DNA of 47,784 nucleotides from Solirubrobacterales bacterium (GTDB lineage: Bacteria; Actinomycetota; Thermoleophilia; Solirubrobacterales; Solirubrobacteraceae), in NCBI GenBank assembly GCA_027449125.1, contig DAIDME010000087.1, forward strand, positions 1 through 47,784. Direction: 5' to 3'. The first letter of the stretch is position 1; each line of letters opens with the position of its first letter. The position numbers were made by a program, and so were the translations under genes. Positions 30,267 through 38,160 of this stretch are shown piece after piece. Below the pieces are notes generated by a model. It ran no database searches. It was given only the letters and a program-made list of their open reading frames with translations, and was not told the origin of the DNA.

Positions 30267-30554
30267 CTAGGCAGTCGCGGGGTGGGCCTGCGCCCACGTG
30301 GCGATCGCACCCGATCCGGTCACGACCGCCCCGTCGTCCAGCACCAGGATCGGCACCGACTCCTGGCCGCTCAGGCGCTTGATCTCGGCGCGGTCGCGCG
30401 AGCGCGACCCCCAGGTCCAGAACATCCCCCGGTTGGTCTTGACGCGCCGCGTCTCGTACTGATAACCGGCCGCGTCGAGCGCCTTGGCAGCCTTGGTGCA
30501 GGGATGCAGAGCCCCGGGGCCGCTCGTCCCCACTGGGCAGACGTACAGGATCAC
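30267..30554 (-). CDS. Glutaredoxin/GST N-terminal domain-like small protein
   Basis: This is a 95-residue thioredoxin-fold protein. The start MILYVCPVGTSGPGALHPCTKAAKALDAAGYQYE resembles the N-terminal domain of glutathione S-transferases, with Cys6 and Cys19. SVPILVLDDGAVVTGSGAIATW has the cis-Pro and the ligand-binding loop. It begins with GTG at 30554 and ends just after the insertion element. The reaction is unknown; a thiol-disulfide role is likely. Confidence 0.75.
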   Translation of the reverse strand: MILYVCPVGTSGPGALHPCTKAAKALDAAGYQYETRRVKTNRGMFWTWGSRSRDRAEIKRLSGQESVPILVLDDGAVVTGSGAIATWAQAHPATA

Positions 30555-30594
30555 AAACGGGATCCTACACCCGGCAGGCAGCTGCGCAAACTCA

Positions 30595-33069
30595 CTAGAC
30601 CCCCTCGGATCGAAGCCAGTCGAGCGTCTGGCGCAGGCCGGTCTGGTAGTCGACGCGCGGCTCCCACCCCAGCAGCTCGCGCGCGCTGGCCGTGCTGAAG
30701 CTCTGGTCGATGCCCATCAGCTGCACCGCCTGGCGCGAGAGCAGCGCGCGCGTCTTCAGCCCGGTGGAGCGCCGCAGGGCCCGGTAGCCGTGCTCGAGAC
30801 CCATCGCGAGCCCGGCGGCGACCGGGTAGGGCACGTTGAAGCGTGCGGGCGGCGCCCCGAGCCCGGCTGCCAGGTCATCCACGAACCGCCGCCAGCTCAC
30901 GTCCGAGCCGTCTGTGATGTTGAACACCCTTCCGGTCGCGCGCTCGTGTTCGAGCGCGAGCATCACGGCGTCGGCGAGGTTGTCCACGTAGCAGAGGCCG
31001 ACGACCGCCCGCCCGCCGGCGACCAGCAGCATCTGCCGCTTGCGAACCGCCCGCGCGACCTCCAGGACGGTCTCCCGGCAGCCGGGCCCATAGACGGTCG
31101 CGGGCCTGAGGATCACCGTCTCCAGGCCCTCGGCGCCGGCGCGCCGCACCTCGTCCTCGGCGCCGCGCTTGGTCTGTGCATACCAGTTGGCAAAGCGCAC
31201 CGGCCCGTGTGTCTCACCCACTTCCGCGGTGCCGGGATGGCCGTAGACGTCGGTCGAGGAGATGTGCACGAAGCGCTGCGCCGCCGCCTGCGCGCTCGCG
31301 GCCAGAAGGCTGCGCGTGCCCGCCACGTTGACGGACTCGATCTCGTGCGGCAGCGCCCAGTCGGAGACCATCGCGCCGGAGTGGACGACGTAGCGGCAAC
31401 CCTCGACCGCGCGCGCCAGGGAGGCGGGGTCGGTGAGGTCGCCGTGCACCAGCTCGACGCCGAGCCCGGCGAGCTTGGCGGTGTCGCTGGTGGGCCGCAC
31501 CAGACACCGGACCTGGTAGCCGTCGCGCACCAGGCGCGCGGCCAGGTGTCCGCCGATGAAGCCGCTCGCGCCGGTGAGCAGGCAGACGTTGTCGCGCTCC
31601 GGGTCCACCGGCAGGCCACGGTCGGGGGCGGCCGGGCCCGGCTGCGGGCCAGCGGGCCCGGAGCCGGGGAGCTCGCGGCGGCGGAGCGTCGTCACGGCGA
31701 TGTCACGGACCACCGCCCAGTTCTTGCCGGCGTCGCGCTCGCAGTCGGTGAGGACCGTGTCGAGCGCGGCGAGGAACTCGTCGGCCTCGGCGTCTGTGAG
31801 CGTCAGCGGCGGCAGCAGCTTGATCACGTCGTTCTTGCCGGCGGCCATCGTGATCACACCGTGGTCGCGGTGCAACGGGATCACGACGAGCTGCGGGAAG
31901 AGTCCCTCACTGGCCATGCGCATCAGCCGCACCGCGAGCTGGGCCTTGCGTGAGCGCGGCGCTTTGAGCTCGATGCCTGCGATCAGGCCGAGGCCGCGCA
32001 CGTCACCGATCAGCTCGTGGCGGCCCTGCAGCTCGCGCAGTCCGTCCATCAGCCTGGCGCCGAGCTGCGCCGAGCGCTCCACCAGGCCGTCGCGTTCGAT
32101 CAGGCGCATCGACGCCAGGCCGGCCGCCATCGCCAGGCGGTTGCGACCGTAGGTCGACTGGTGCACGTAGCTGCGCTCGAGCGTGCCCACGGCGCGCTGG
32201 AAGACCTCCCGGCGCGTGACCATCGCGGCGACCGGCATGTAGCCGCCGCTGAGCGCCTTGCCGACGGTGACGATGTCGGGCTCGAGGCCCCAGTGCTCGC
32301 TGGCGAACCAGCGGCCGGTGCGGCCCAGGCCGGTCTGGATCTCATCGACGACCAACAGGGTGCCGTAGCGGCGGCAGAGGTCCTGGGCGGCGCGCAGGTA
32401 GCCCGCGGGCGGCAGCCTCACGACCTGGCCCTGGACGGGCTCGACGATGAACGCGGCGACGTCGCGCCGGCGCAGCTCCGCCTCCAGGCGGTCCAGATCG
32501 CCGTAGGGCACCAGGCCACAGCCTGGCAAAAGCGGCTCGAAGCCCTCTTTGAAGAACTCGTCGCCGACGATCGAGAGCGGCCCGAGCGTGACGCCGTGGT
32601 AGCCGCGCTCGCAGGCGATCAGCCGGGGGCGCCCGGTCGCGGCCCGCGCGAACTTCATCGCGCTGTCAACCGCCTCGGCGCCGGCGTTGGCGAAGAAGGT
32701 GGCGTCGAGTCCCGCCGGCAGCTTCGCGGAGAGCTCTCGGGCGAGCATCCCGGCCAGCACGCTGTAGTGGATCTGCACGCCGTCCAGCAGGTCTGAGTCG
32801 ATGATCGCGTGCAGCACCGCCTTGATCTCGGGGTTTGCGTGACCGAGGCTCGAGAAGCCCTCGCCGCCGTGCATGTCCAGGTGTGGCCGGCCGGCCGTGT
32901 CGTAGATGTAGGAGCCGCGCGCTGTGGCGTACGGGCGGTCAAAGCCGATCGTCCGCAGCACGTCGACCAGCGAGGGGTCCAGGTACTGAGTGGCGAGCGC
33001 GAGCGCCTCGCCGGCGCGCGCCTGGGCTTCGCCGAGGATGCCGAGCGGGTCGGCGCCGGGTTCACTCAC
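30595..33069 (-). CDS. Fused class III aminotransferase and NAD-dependent epimerase/dehydratase (SDR)
   Basis: This is an 824-residue two-domain protein. Residues 25-465 are a fold-type I, class III PLP aminotransferase: Asp242 in VVDEIQTGLGRTG binds the pyridine nitrogen and Lys271 in TVGKALSGGYMP should carry PLP; VHQSTYGRN is present too. A Pro/Gly linker (465-493) joins it to an extended SDR (494-824) with TGASGFIGGHL and catalytic Tyr630/Lys634 in YAQTK, similar to 3beta-HSD or HpnA-type reductases. GTG at 33069 overlaps the moaC stop by 8 bases. The pair could couple amine/keto exchange to reduction of the carbonyl, but the substrate is unknown. It is unrelated to molybdopterin as far as can be seen. 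Confidence 0.85.
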   Translation of the reverse strand: MSEPGADPLGILGEAQARAGEALALATQYLDPSLVDVLRTIGFDRPYATARGSYIYDTAGRPHLDMHGGEGFSSLGHANPEIKAVLHAIIDSDLLDGVQIHYSVLAGMLARELSAKLPAGLDATFFANAGAEAVDSAMKFARAATGRPRLIACERGYHGVTLGPLSIVGDEFFKEGFEPLLPGCGLVPYGDLDRLEAELRRRDVAAFIVEPVQGQVVRLPPAGYLRAAQDLCRRYGTLLVVDEIQTGLGRTGRWFASEHWGLEPDIVTVGKALSGGYMPVAAMVTRREVFQRAVGTLERSYVHQSTYGRNRLAMAAGLASMRLIERDGLVERSAQLGARLMDGLRELQGRHELIGDVRGLGLIAGIELKAPRSRKAQLAVRLMRMASEGLFPQLVVIPLHRDHGVITMAAGKNDVIKLLPPLTLTDAEADEFLAALDTVLTDCERDAGKNWAVVRDIAVTTLRRRELPGSGPAGPQPGPAAPDRGLPVDPERDNVCLLTGASGFIGGHLAARLVRDGYQVRCLVRPTSDTAKLAGLGVELVHGDLTDPASLARAVEGCRYVVHSGAMVSDWALPHEIESVNVAGTRSLLAASAQAAAQRFVHISSTDVYGHPGTAEVGETHGPVRFANWYAQTKRGAEDEVRRAGAEGLETVILRPATVYGPGCRETVLEVARAVRKRQMLLVAGGRAVVGLCYVDNLADAVMLALEHERATGRVFNITDGSDVSWRRFVDDLAAGLGAPPARFNVPYPVAAGLAMGLEHGYRALRRSTGLKTRALLSRQAVQLMGIDQSFSTASARELLGWEPRVDYQTGLRQTLDWLRSEGV

Positions 33070-33547
33070 CGCGCGTCCAGTGCCCTGAGCGCCCGCCGGA
33101 CTTCTCGACCAGCTCGACGCGCTCGATGCTCGCGCCCCGCTCGACGCCCTTGACCATGTCATAGACCGTCAGCGCCGCAACCGAGGCGGCCGTCAGCGCC
33201 TCCATCTCCACGCCGGTGCGGGCCGTGGTTCGCGCCTCGGCGGTCAGCTCGATCAGGCCGGCACCGGTGTCGATCGTGGCCTCGACGCCGACGAAGGCGA
33301 GCGGCAGCTGGTGGCAGAGCGGGATCAGCTCGTGCGTGCGCTTGGCGGCCTGGATGCCCGCGATCCGCGCCACCGCGATCACATCACCCTTCGGCGCGTC
33401 ACCGGCCGCCACCAGCCGCGCGGTCCGCTCGCTGACCCTGACCAGCGCCCGCGCCACCGCCCGGCGGGCGGTCACCTCCTTGCCGGCCACATCGACCATC
33501 GTCGCGCGCCCGTCGGCGCCCAGGTGGGTGAGCGTCGGCTCGCTCAA
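33062..33547 (-). CDS. moaC: Cyclic pyranopterin monophosphate synthase
   Basis: This enzyme makes cyclic pyranopterin monophosphate, the first stable intermediate of molybdenum cofactor. The 161-residue protein has [51 protein letters not shown] and the ending [12 protein letters not shown], all standard. The start is TTG at 33547, which overlaps the preceding stop as TTGA. It lies between precorrin-2 dehydrogenase and the aminotransferase-SDR fusion in one operon. Confidence 0.95.
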   Translation of the reverse strand: MSEPTLTHLGADGRATMVDVAGKEVTARRAVARALVRVSERTARLVAAGDAPKGDVIAVARIAGIQAAKRTHELIPLCHQLPLAFVGVEATIDTGAGLIELTAEARTTARTGVEMEALTAASVAALTVYDMVKGVERGASIERVELVEKSGGRSGHWTRGE

Positions 33548-34284
33548 GCGGGCTGGGCGACGGCAGCCTGGGCCGCGGCGATCAGATCCTTGACGGCGTC
33601 AAGCTCGCCCGCGCGCAAGAGCGCGATCGGGTCCGGCTCGCCGTTGACGATCTCCTCGAAGAACAGCTTGCGGTCCTGGTAGGTGGGCAGCGTCGCCTTG
33701 GCCCAGCCGCGCGCGTCGTTGAGCAGGATCGCCAGCGTCGCGTAGGGCTCACCGAAGAGCTCCGATATCTCGCGCTTCATGCGCTTGGCCAGCGCCGGTG
33801 AGGCGCCAGCGGTGGAGATCGCCACAGCCAGCGGTCCGGTGCGCACGATCGCCGGCAGGATGAAGTTGCAAAGCGGCGGCACGTCGACGACGTTGACGAG
33901 CATCGCCCGCGCCTCGGCGTCGTTGAAGACGTCGATATTGACATCGGTGTCGTCGGTGGCGGCGATCGCGATCAGGCAGCCGTCCAGGTCCGCGGGCTGG
34001 TAGTCGCGGGCGTGCCAGGCGATTGAGCCCTCAGCGGCGAGCTGCTCGAGCTCAGGGCGGGCGCGGGGCGCGACCAGCGTCACGTCAGCGTCGCAGGCCA
34101 GCAGCCCCTCAACCTTCTCGAGCCCCACTTCGCCGCCGCCGACAACCAGCGCCCGGCGCCCCTTCAGCCGCAGACAGGCGATGTAAAACGGGGTGTCCAG
34201 CATGTCGCGTACGCAGCTCTGGTCGCAGATCCCCCTGCGCAGCTGGCAGACGCACTCTTTGCCTTTGTAAGCCTGGGCTGGCAT
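33544..34284 (-). CDS. Precorrin-2 dehydrogenase / sirohydrochlorin ferrochelatase domain (CysG N-terminal type), Cys-rich N-terminus
   Basis: This protein oxidises precorrin-2 to sirohydrochlorin with NAD and may insert iron to give siroheme. The NAD motif [16 protein letters not shown] follows [33 protein letters not shown] is the siroheme synthase middle segment. The usual start would be ATG at 34203 ([10 protein letters not shown]). The open frame extends upstream to ATG at 34284 and adds 27 residues with four Cys (11, 13, 20 and 24), which could bind metal. It works with the SUMT domain at 20569-22053. It lies just after the disrupted end of hepT. Confidence 0.88.
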   Translation of the reverse strand: MPAQAYKGKECVCQLRRGICDQSCVRDMLDTPFYIACLRLKGRRALVVGGGEVGLEKVEGLLACDADVTLVAPRARPELEQLAAEGSIAWHARDYQPADLDGCLIAIAATDDTDVNIDVFNDAEARAMLVNVVDVPPLCNFILPAIVRTGPLAVAISTAGASPALAKRMKREISELFGEPYATLAILLNDARGWAKATLPTYQDRKLFFEEIVNGEPDPIALLRAGELDAVKDLIAAAQAAVAQPA

Positions 34285-34371
34285 ATGCACAGACAAGGCT
34301 AGCTGGCCCCGTCCAGTAGCCGCTGCACCACGGCCGCAAAGGCACGCAGGTCATCGAGGCCGGAGAGCGAC

Positions 34372-34722
34372 TCAAAACACGCGGCGATCATCGATCGCTA
34401 GGTAGTCGTGCACCAGCAGTCTGCGCTGCCCTGCTGCCGAGGCCAGGCGCACCGACAGCTCCGCGTCGACGATGCCGGCCCGCGCCAGCGAGTGAAACAC
34501 GCCGCCGTAGTCGGCGGCAGGCTCCAGGTTGAGCTCGCTCACCAGGTGCGCGCCGACGTCGACACAGGCCTGGATCGTGAGCTGGAGCCGCCGCTCGGTG
34601 GCGGCCCGCAGGTCGGCGTCAGCCAGGTAAGCGTCGATGCCGGCGTCACGCACGCGGTCGAGCGCCAGCAGCAGCTCTGCCAGCCTCGCGAGGCGGGCGA
34701 CGACGCTCTCAGGATCGACCAA
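34372..34722 (-). CDS. hepT: HepT-type (DUF86) toxin, C-terminally truncated by frameshift
   Basis: This is the toxin of a MntA/HepT (HEPN/MNT) pair, a small all-helical RNase-like protein, here 116 residues instead of about 140. The RX4HXY catalytic motif is intact: Arg100, His105 and Tyr107 in RRLLVHDY. A TTTT run (34374-34377) puts TGA right after DDRRVF. With one T removed the frame reads on through [17 protein letters not shown] to a TAG at 34299-34301, the normal HepT end. TTG at 34722 overlaps the mntA stop. The shift could be decay, a phase-variable tract or a sequencing error. Confidence 0.85.
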   Translation of the reverse strand: MVDPESVVARLARLAELLLALDRVRDAGIDAYLADADLRAATERRLQLTIQACVDVGAHLVSELNLEPAADYGGVFHSLARAGIVDAELSVRLASAAGQRRLLVHDYLAIDDRRVF

Positions 34723-35170
34723 AGCGGCCCTCCTGGATCCGGTGCCTGACACCAGCCGCGAGCGCAGCACGCAGCGGCGCCGTGTCGAGGTAGTCGAGCA
34801 GCGCGCGGGTCTCGAGCCGCACACGCGCCACGGGGTCGCGATCGAGCAGGCGCTCCCCATCGCGCAGGACCCTGTGACGCAGGAGCGGCGTTGCATCGTT
34901 GAGCACCACGAGGTCGACCTCGTCGCAGCCAAGCTCCTCCGTAGCGGCGACCAGCAGCTCGAGCCGCATGGTGAGGCGCGCCTGCGCCCCGAGCACGGGG
35001 TCGAGCCACACGCCCAGATCGACGTCGGACAGCGGCCCGGCCCGACCGCGAGCCTGCGAGCCAAAGAGCACTGCCGCGACGACGCCCTCCCGGTCGAGCG
35101 CTGCAGCCAGCCGATGGCGAGCAGCCTGGTCGACCGCGGGCACCCACGCGCGTTCATCGACCTTCGCCAT
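34709..35170 (-). CDS. mntA: MntA-type nucleotidyltransferase antitoxin
   Basis: This is a 153-residue minimal nucleotidyltransferase of the MNT antitoxin family, which neutralises HepT by adenylylating its active-site Tyr. The motif GSQARGRAGPLSDVDL holds Gly37, Ser38, Asp49 and Asp51. A helical C-terminal region with ALLDYLDTAPLRAALA follows. ATG at 35170 is preferred because the longer frame adds only a low-complexity Arg stretch. Its stop overlaps the hepT start, as is usual for these pairs. Confidence 0.88.
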   Translation of the reverse strand: MAKVDERAWVPAVDQAARHRLAAALDREGVVAAVLFGSQARGRAGPLSDVDLGVWLDPVLGAQARLTMRLELLVAATEELGCDEVDLVVLNDATPLLRHRVLRDGERLLDRDPVARVRLETRALLDYLDTAPLRAALAAGVRHRIQEGRFGRS

Positions 35171-35283
35171 TCCAATATGATCGCGCAGGCCACGGCGCCG
35201 TGGCCGCCGCCGTCTTCGCCTCCGGCGGCCGGGCTCCCGGGCGCCCGCCGCGCGCCCGCCCGCCGCGTGCCCGCCCACGGGTC

Positions 35284-37122
35284 TCAGCCGTCAAGCTCCG
35301 CCTGCTGATCATCCAGACTGAGCTGGCGGGCGGCTGCGGCACGCGGCGCACGCGCCACGCTCACCGCCCCAGCGAAGATCTCGGGCTCGAGGAAGGCCTG
35401 CATCAGCTTGTGGTGGAAGCGATGGCGGAGCGTCTGGGTCTGGTGGTGGACGGCGGCGGCGTAGTCGGCCGGGGCGTGCGGGCGCTCTTCGGCGAGCTGC
35501 TGGGCCACCACCTCGCCGGCGGCCCACTGGTAGACGGCGTTGGCCGCCGCCTCCACCTCGAGCATCCGGAACGGGACGTACTCCGGCGCGCGCTTCTTTG
35601 ACAGGCCGGCGCGCTGCGCCGCCCGTTCGAGCTCGCGGAACTCGCGCCGGCCTTCATAGACGGTGACGACCCCGGTCTCCGGGTCGAACTCGGCCTCCAC
35701 CGGCTGGTCCTCGTTCTTGCGCGCGATCTCCCGCACCCAGCCGGACGCCCGGTGGCGCACGATCACGAGCTCGAGCTGCGCCGTGTGCTCGCCGGCCTGC
35801 GCGAGCACCTCGAGCCGCGACCCGGGCTCGACCGTGACGCGCGCCCGCACCGCCATCTGGATGGCGCAGATGCGCCGGCCGCCGGGCTCGGGGATCTCGG
35901 TCTGGCGCAGCGTGACGGTGATTCCGGGGTCGGCCTGGACCTCGACCGGCGTGCCGGGCGCCACCCGCAGCGGGTCTGCAAGCAGGGTGACGGTGCGCTT
36001 CTCGCCGGGGTGCAGCCGCAGCGGCGACTGCTTGAAGCGCAACGCCTCCGCCTGGACTCCCGGCGGCGGCGTTGAGGCGGGATCAGCCGGGTCCGCGTCC
36101 GGTGTTGGCTGCCCGCCGTCGTACGGCTCCCGTTCCCGGTCAGCATCGGACTCCGCCTCCGGCTGGCTCTGCTCCGGCCAGTTTGCCGGCGCGTGGGCCG
36201 ACGGCTGCTCGCCGGGCTCCAAGCCGCCCTGACCAGGCCGGTCAAAGGCTGTCTTGAGCAGGTCGTTGAGCGCGCGCAGGCCGACCTGGTCGCGCGCCGA
36301 GACGGCCTTTGGCGCCGCGACCAGGTGCGCCCCTGCCCGCCGCTCCTCCGCCGCCACGATCGGCGCCAGCACGCGGTCTATGGCCGCGTAGAGCTTCGCA
36401 ACCAGCGGATGGTGCTCGTTGAGCCCCGACCGGTCCACCTTCACGACCAGCTCCGGCCGCGGCCGGTCGAGCGCCTCGCGCTGCAACACCTCGATTGCCT
36501 CACAGAACACATCCCCGTACAGGTGGCGCGTGCCGGGCCGGCCCTCGAATCCGGCGAGCGTCGTCTCGTGCGCAGCGCGTCCGGAGCGGATCACCAGCCC
36601 GCCCCTCCGGGTGGCGCGCGAGAACCCCTGCGAGATCGGTTCCTTGGCGCGTCGCACCACGATCCTCGCGCTGAGCGCGGTCGTGACCTTGACCTCACCA
36701 TCGAAGAGCACCGGCCGCTCCGGGTCCGGTTCGGGCGCGGGGTAGCGGACCAGCTGCGAGGTCTGGCCCGGCGTCGTCAGATAGACCGTGCGCTGCGGGT
36801 CTTCGAGGATCGGGCGCAGCTGAACGAGCTGGGCGACGAGCATCCGCAGCCTGCCGTCGGGCGGCAGCCGCGCGGCCGCGAGCGGCACCGTCACGCGCGT
36901 GCCGGACTCGGAGACCCCGAGCCGGTCCAGATCCGCGCGCGCAGCCGCGCCGTCGCGCACGTGCATGAAGGCGTAGGGCTCATCGCCCGGGGCCGGGAAG
37001 AACCAGGACTCGACCGCGCGCCCGGCGCGCACGCCCTCAATTCGTCCCGCCCCCTGCGCGAGCCACACGTCGCGCAGCCCCCGTCCGAACAGCCCACGCT
37101 GCCCGGCGCGTGGCGGCGCCAC
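35284..37122 (-). CDS. GHKL/Hsp90-like ATPase-domain protein, probably missing its N-terminus
   Basis: This is a 612-residue protein. Near its N-terminus RGLFGRGLRDVWLAQG resembles the glycine-rich lid of Hsp90/gyrase/MutL ATPases, but the expected first 100 or so residues (Asn of the N box and the DxGxG motif) are absent, and a stop lies in frame near 37191. After the ATPase-like part, residues 300-360 are a disordered Pro/Glu linker, followed by two Ig-like beta segments (about 365-460) and a helical C-terminus. It is close to a duplicated rarA fragment, so rearrangement may have removed the 5' end. Function is unknown; it could be a pseudogene. Confidence 0.55.
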   Translation of the reverse strand: MAPPRAGQRGLFGRGLRDVWLAQGAGRIEGVRAGRAVESWFFPAPGDEPYAFMHVRDGAAARADLDRLGVSESGTRVTVPLAAARLPPDGRLRMLVAQLVQLRPILEDPQRTVYLTTPGQTSQLVRYPAPEPDPERPVLFDGEVKVTTALSARIVVRRAKEPISQGFSRATRRGGLVIRSGRAAHETTLAGFEGRPGTRHLYGDVFCEAIEVLQREALDRPRPELVVKVDRSGLNEHHPLVAKLYAAIDRVLAPIVAAEERRAGAHLVAAPKAVSARDQVGLRALNDLLKTAFDRPGQGGLEPGEQPSAHAPANWPEQSQPEAESDADREREPYDGGQPTPDADPADPASTPPPGVQAEALRFKQSPLRLHPGEKRTVTLLADPLRVAPGTPVEVQADPGITVTLRQTEIPEPGGRRICAIQMAVRARVTVEPGSRLEVLAQAGEHTAQLELVIVRHRASGWVREIARKNEDQPVEAEFDPETGVVTVYEGRREFRELERAAQRAGLSKKRAPEYVPFRMLEVEAAANAVYQWAAGEVVAQQLAEERPHAPADYAAAVHHQTQTLRHRFHHKLMQAFLEPEIFAGAVSVARAPRAAAARQLSLDDQQAELDG

Positions 37123-37304
37123 GCCGAGCGCGCCACGCCGAACCTGACCTCCGTTTGCTCCGGCTGCGCCGCTGCGCCCATGATCCGGTCAGTTTCGCGG
37201 ATCGCCCGGACCCGTCGGCCCAGGGCTCGCGGCTCAGGCTCCGGCGGGGCTCTCGCCAGACCGATCCGGTCAACGAGGCGAGACCCACAGCCTCTGACTG
37301 CTCA

Positions 37305-37440
37305 GCCTGAATCCACAGAAGCGCCGGATCGCTTCGAGGCGGTCCCGCTGGACCGCCTCGGCGTCGTCGGGCTGGTGCAAGGACGCCCCGGCCACGGTGG
37401 GTGGCAGGAGCTTCTGGGGCGAGAGGTGGCCTCGTTGGTG
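37305..37440 (-). pseudogene. Duplicated 3' fragment of rarA
   Basis: Read on the minus strand, this segment repeats the end of RarA: GHLSPQKLLPPTVAGASLH then QPDDAEAVQRDRLEAIR, compared with GHLSPQELMPPAVAGASFY in the intact copy. The DNA match is 37325-37431 against 38204-38310, about 101 of 107 bases identical, in the same orientation and offset by 879. No start or ATPase part is present. It directly follows the broken toxin gene. Confidence 0.85.
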
Positions 37441-37450
37441 CCAAGCGGAA

Positions 37451-37880
37451 CTACCCGAGCAGCTGGCGTACGGTCGCCGTCTTGATGACCAGTCGCCGCG
37501 GGTCGCCCTTCACCGGTGTGAAGTCGTGGTGACGGTAAAAACTTGCAGCATCGTCGTTCAGCGCGTCCACGACTACCAGCTGTCCGCCGCCAACCTCGGC
37601 GGCACTCGTAGCACGACTGAGCGCGTCGACGAGCAGTTGCCCGCCGGGAGAGCATGGCGCGAGCAAGCTCGGTGGGCGCCAGCGAGAAGTAGGCCGACAC
37701 CTGCTCAGACGCGCCGGGAGCGACCCAGACGAAGGTGCGGGCCGTACCCGCGTGCTGTGCCCGCAGCGCCTGCTCGGCCAGCCAGGCGTTAAGCGGTGGA
37801 ACACCGCAGTCAAAGCTTGTGATGGCGCGGCGGCTCGAGAGTGCGACGGACTCGTACCCGGCGCTCAACGTTGCACGCAT
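37451..37880 (-). pseudogene. TacT-like GNAT toxin, frameshifted with internal deletion
   Basis: The first part reads as a TacT/AtaT-type toxin (YESVALSSRRAITSFDCGVPPLNAWL, FVWVAPGASEQVSAYFSLAPTEL). Near 37650 the frame changes, and the C-terminal half continues in another frame (GGQLLVDALSRATSAAEV, VVVDALNDDAASFYRHHDF). The acetyl-CoA binding loop (about 30 residues) expected between these halves is missing. Such toxins acetylate aminoacyl-tRNA; this copy should be inactive. Its start overlaps the tacA stop. Confidence 0.8.
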
Positions 37881-38131
37881 GGCCGCTTGCGCGCGAACGC
37901 TCGGGCCATGGTCGGCGTCTCGTCGGCCCGGTCGAGTGCGGCCACCAGCGCATCGAACTGCTCGGCCGGCATGAGCGTGCGATCCGCTCGCGCCTCAATG
38001 CGCCGGACACGCTCGAGCACCGCTTCCCTCACGAACTCGGCAGTGGTCGCGTGCTCCTTGGTTGCCGCGGCCGTGATCAGCTGCTTGTCCTCAGCGGAGA
38101 GCCGCAACTCGATGCGTTCACTCTTGCGCAT
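37865..38131 (-). CDS. TacA-like (DUF1778) ribbon-helix-helix antitoxin
   Basis: This is an intact 88-residue antitoxin. The N-terminal ribbon-helix-helix ERIELRLSAEDKQLITAAA binds DNA and the operator, and TLMPAEQFDALVAALD is the C-terminal toxin-neutralising segment. The stop overlaps the start of the TacT pseudogene. With the toxin broken, it is an orphan antitoxin. A short palindrome lies 7 bases upstream of its start. Confidence 0.85.
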   Translation of the reverse strand: MRKSERIELRLSAEDKQLITAAATKEHATTAEFVREAVLERVRRIEARADRTLMPAEQFDALVAALDRADETPTMARAFARKRPCVQR

Positions 38132-38138
38132 GTCACGG

Positions 38139-38149
38139 CTGTACTACAG
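38139..38149 (-). promoter_or_regulatory. Candidate TacA operator palindrome
   Basis: The palindrome CTGTA-N-TACAG (38139-38149) lies just upstream of tacA, where a ribbon-helix-helix antitoxin would bind to repress its own operon. It is short and was found by eye only. Confidence 0.3.
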
Positions 38150-38160
38150 ACGTCCGCACA

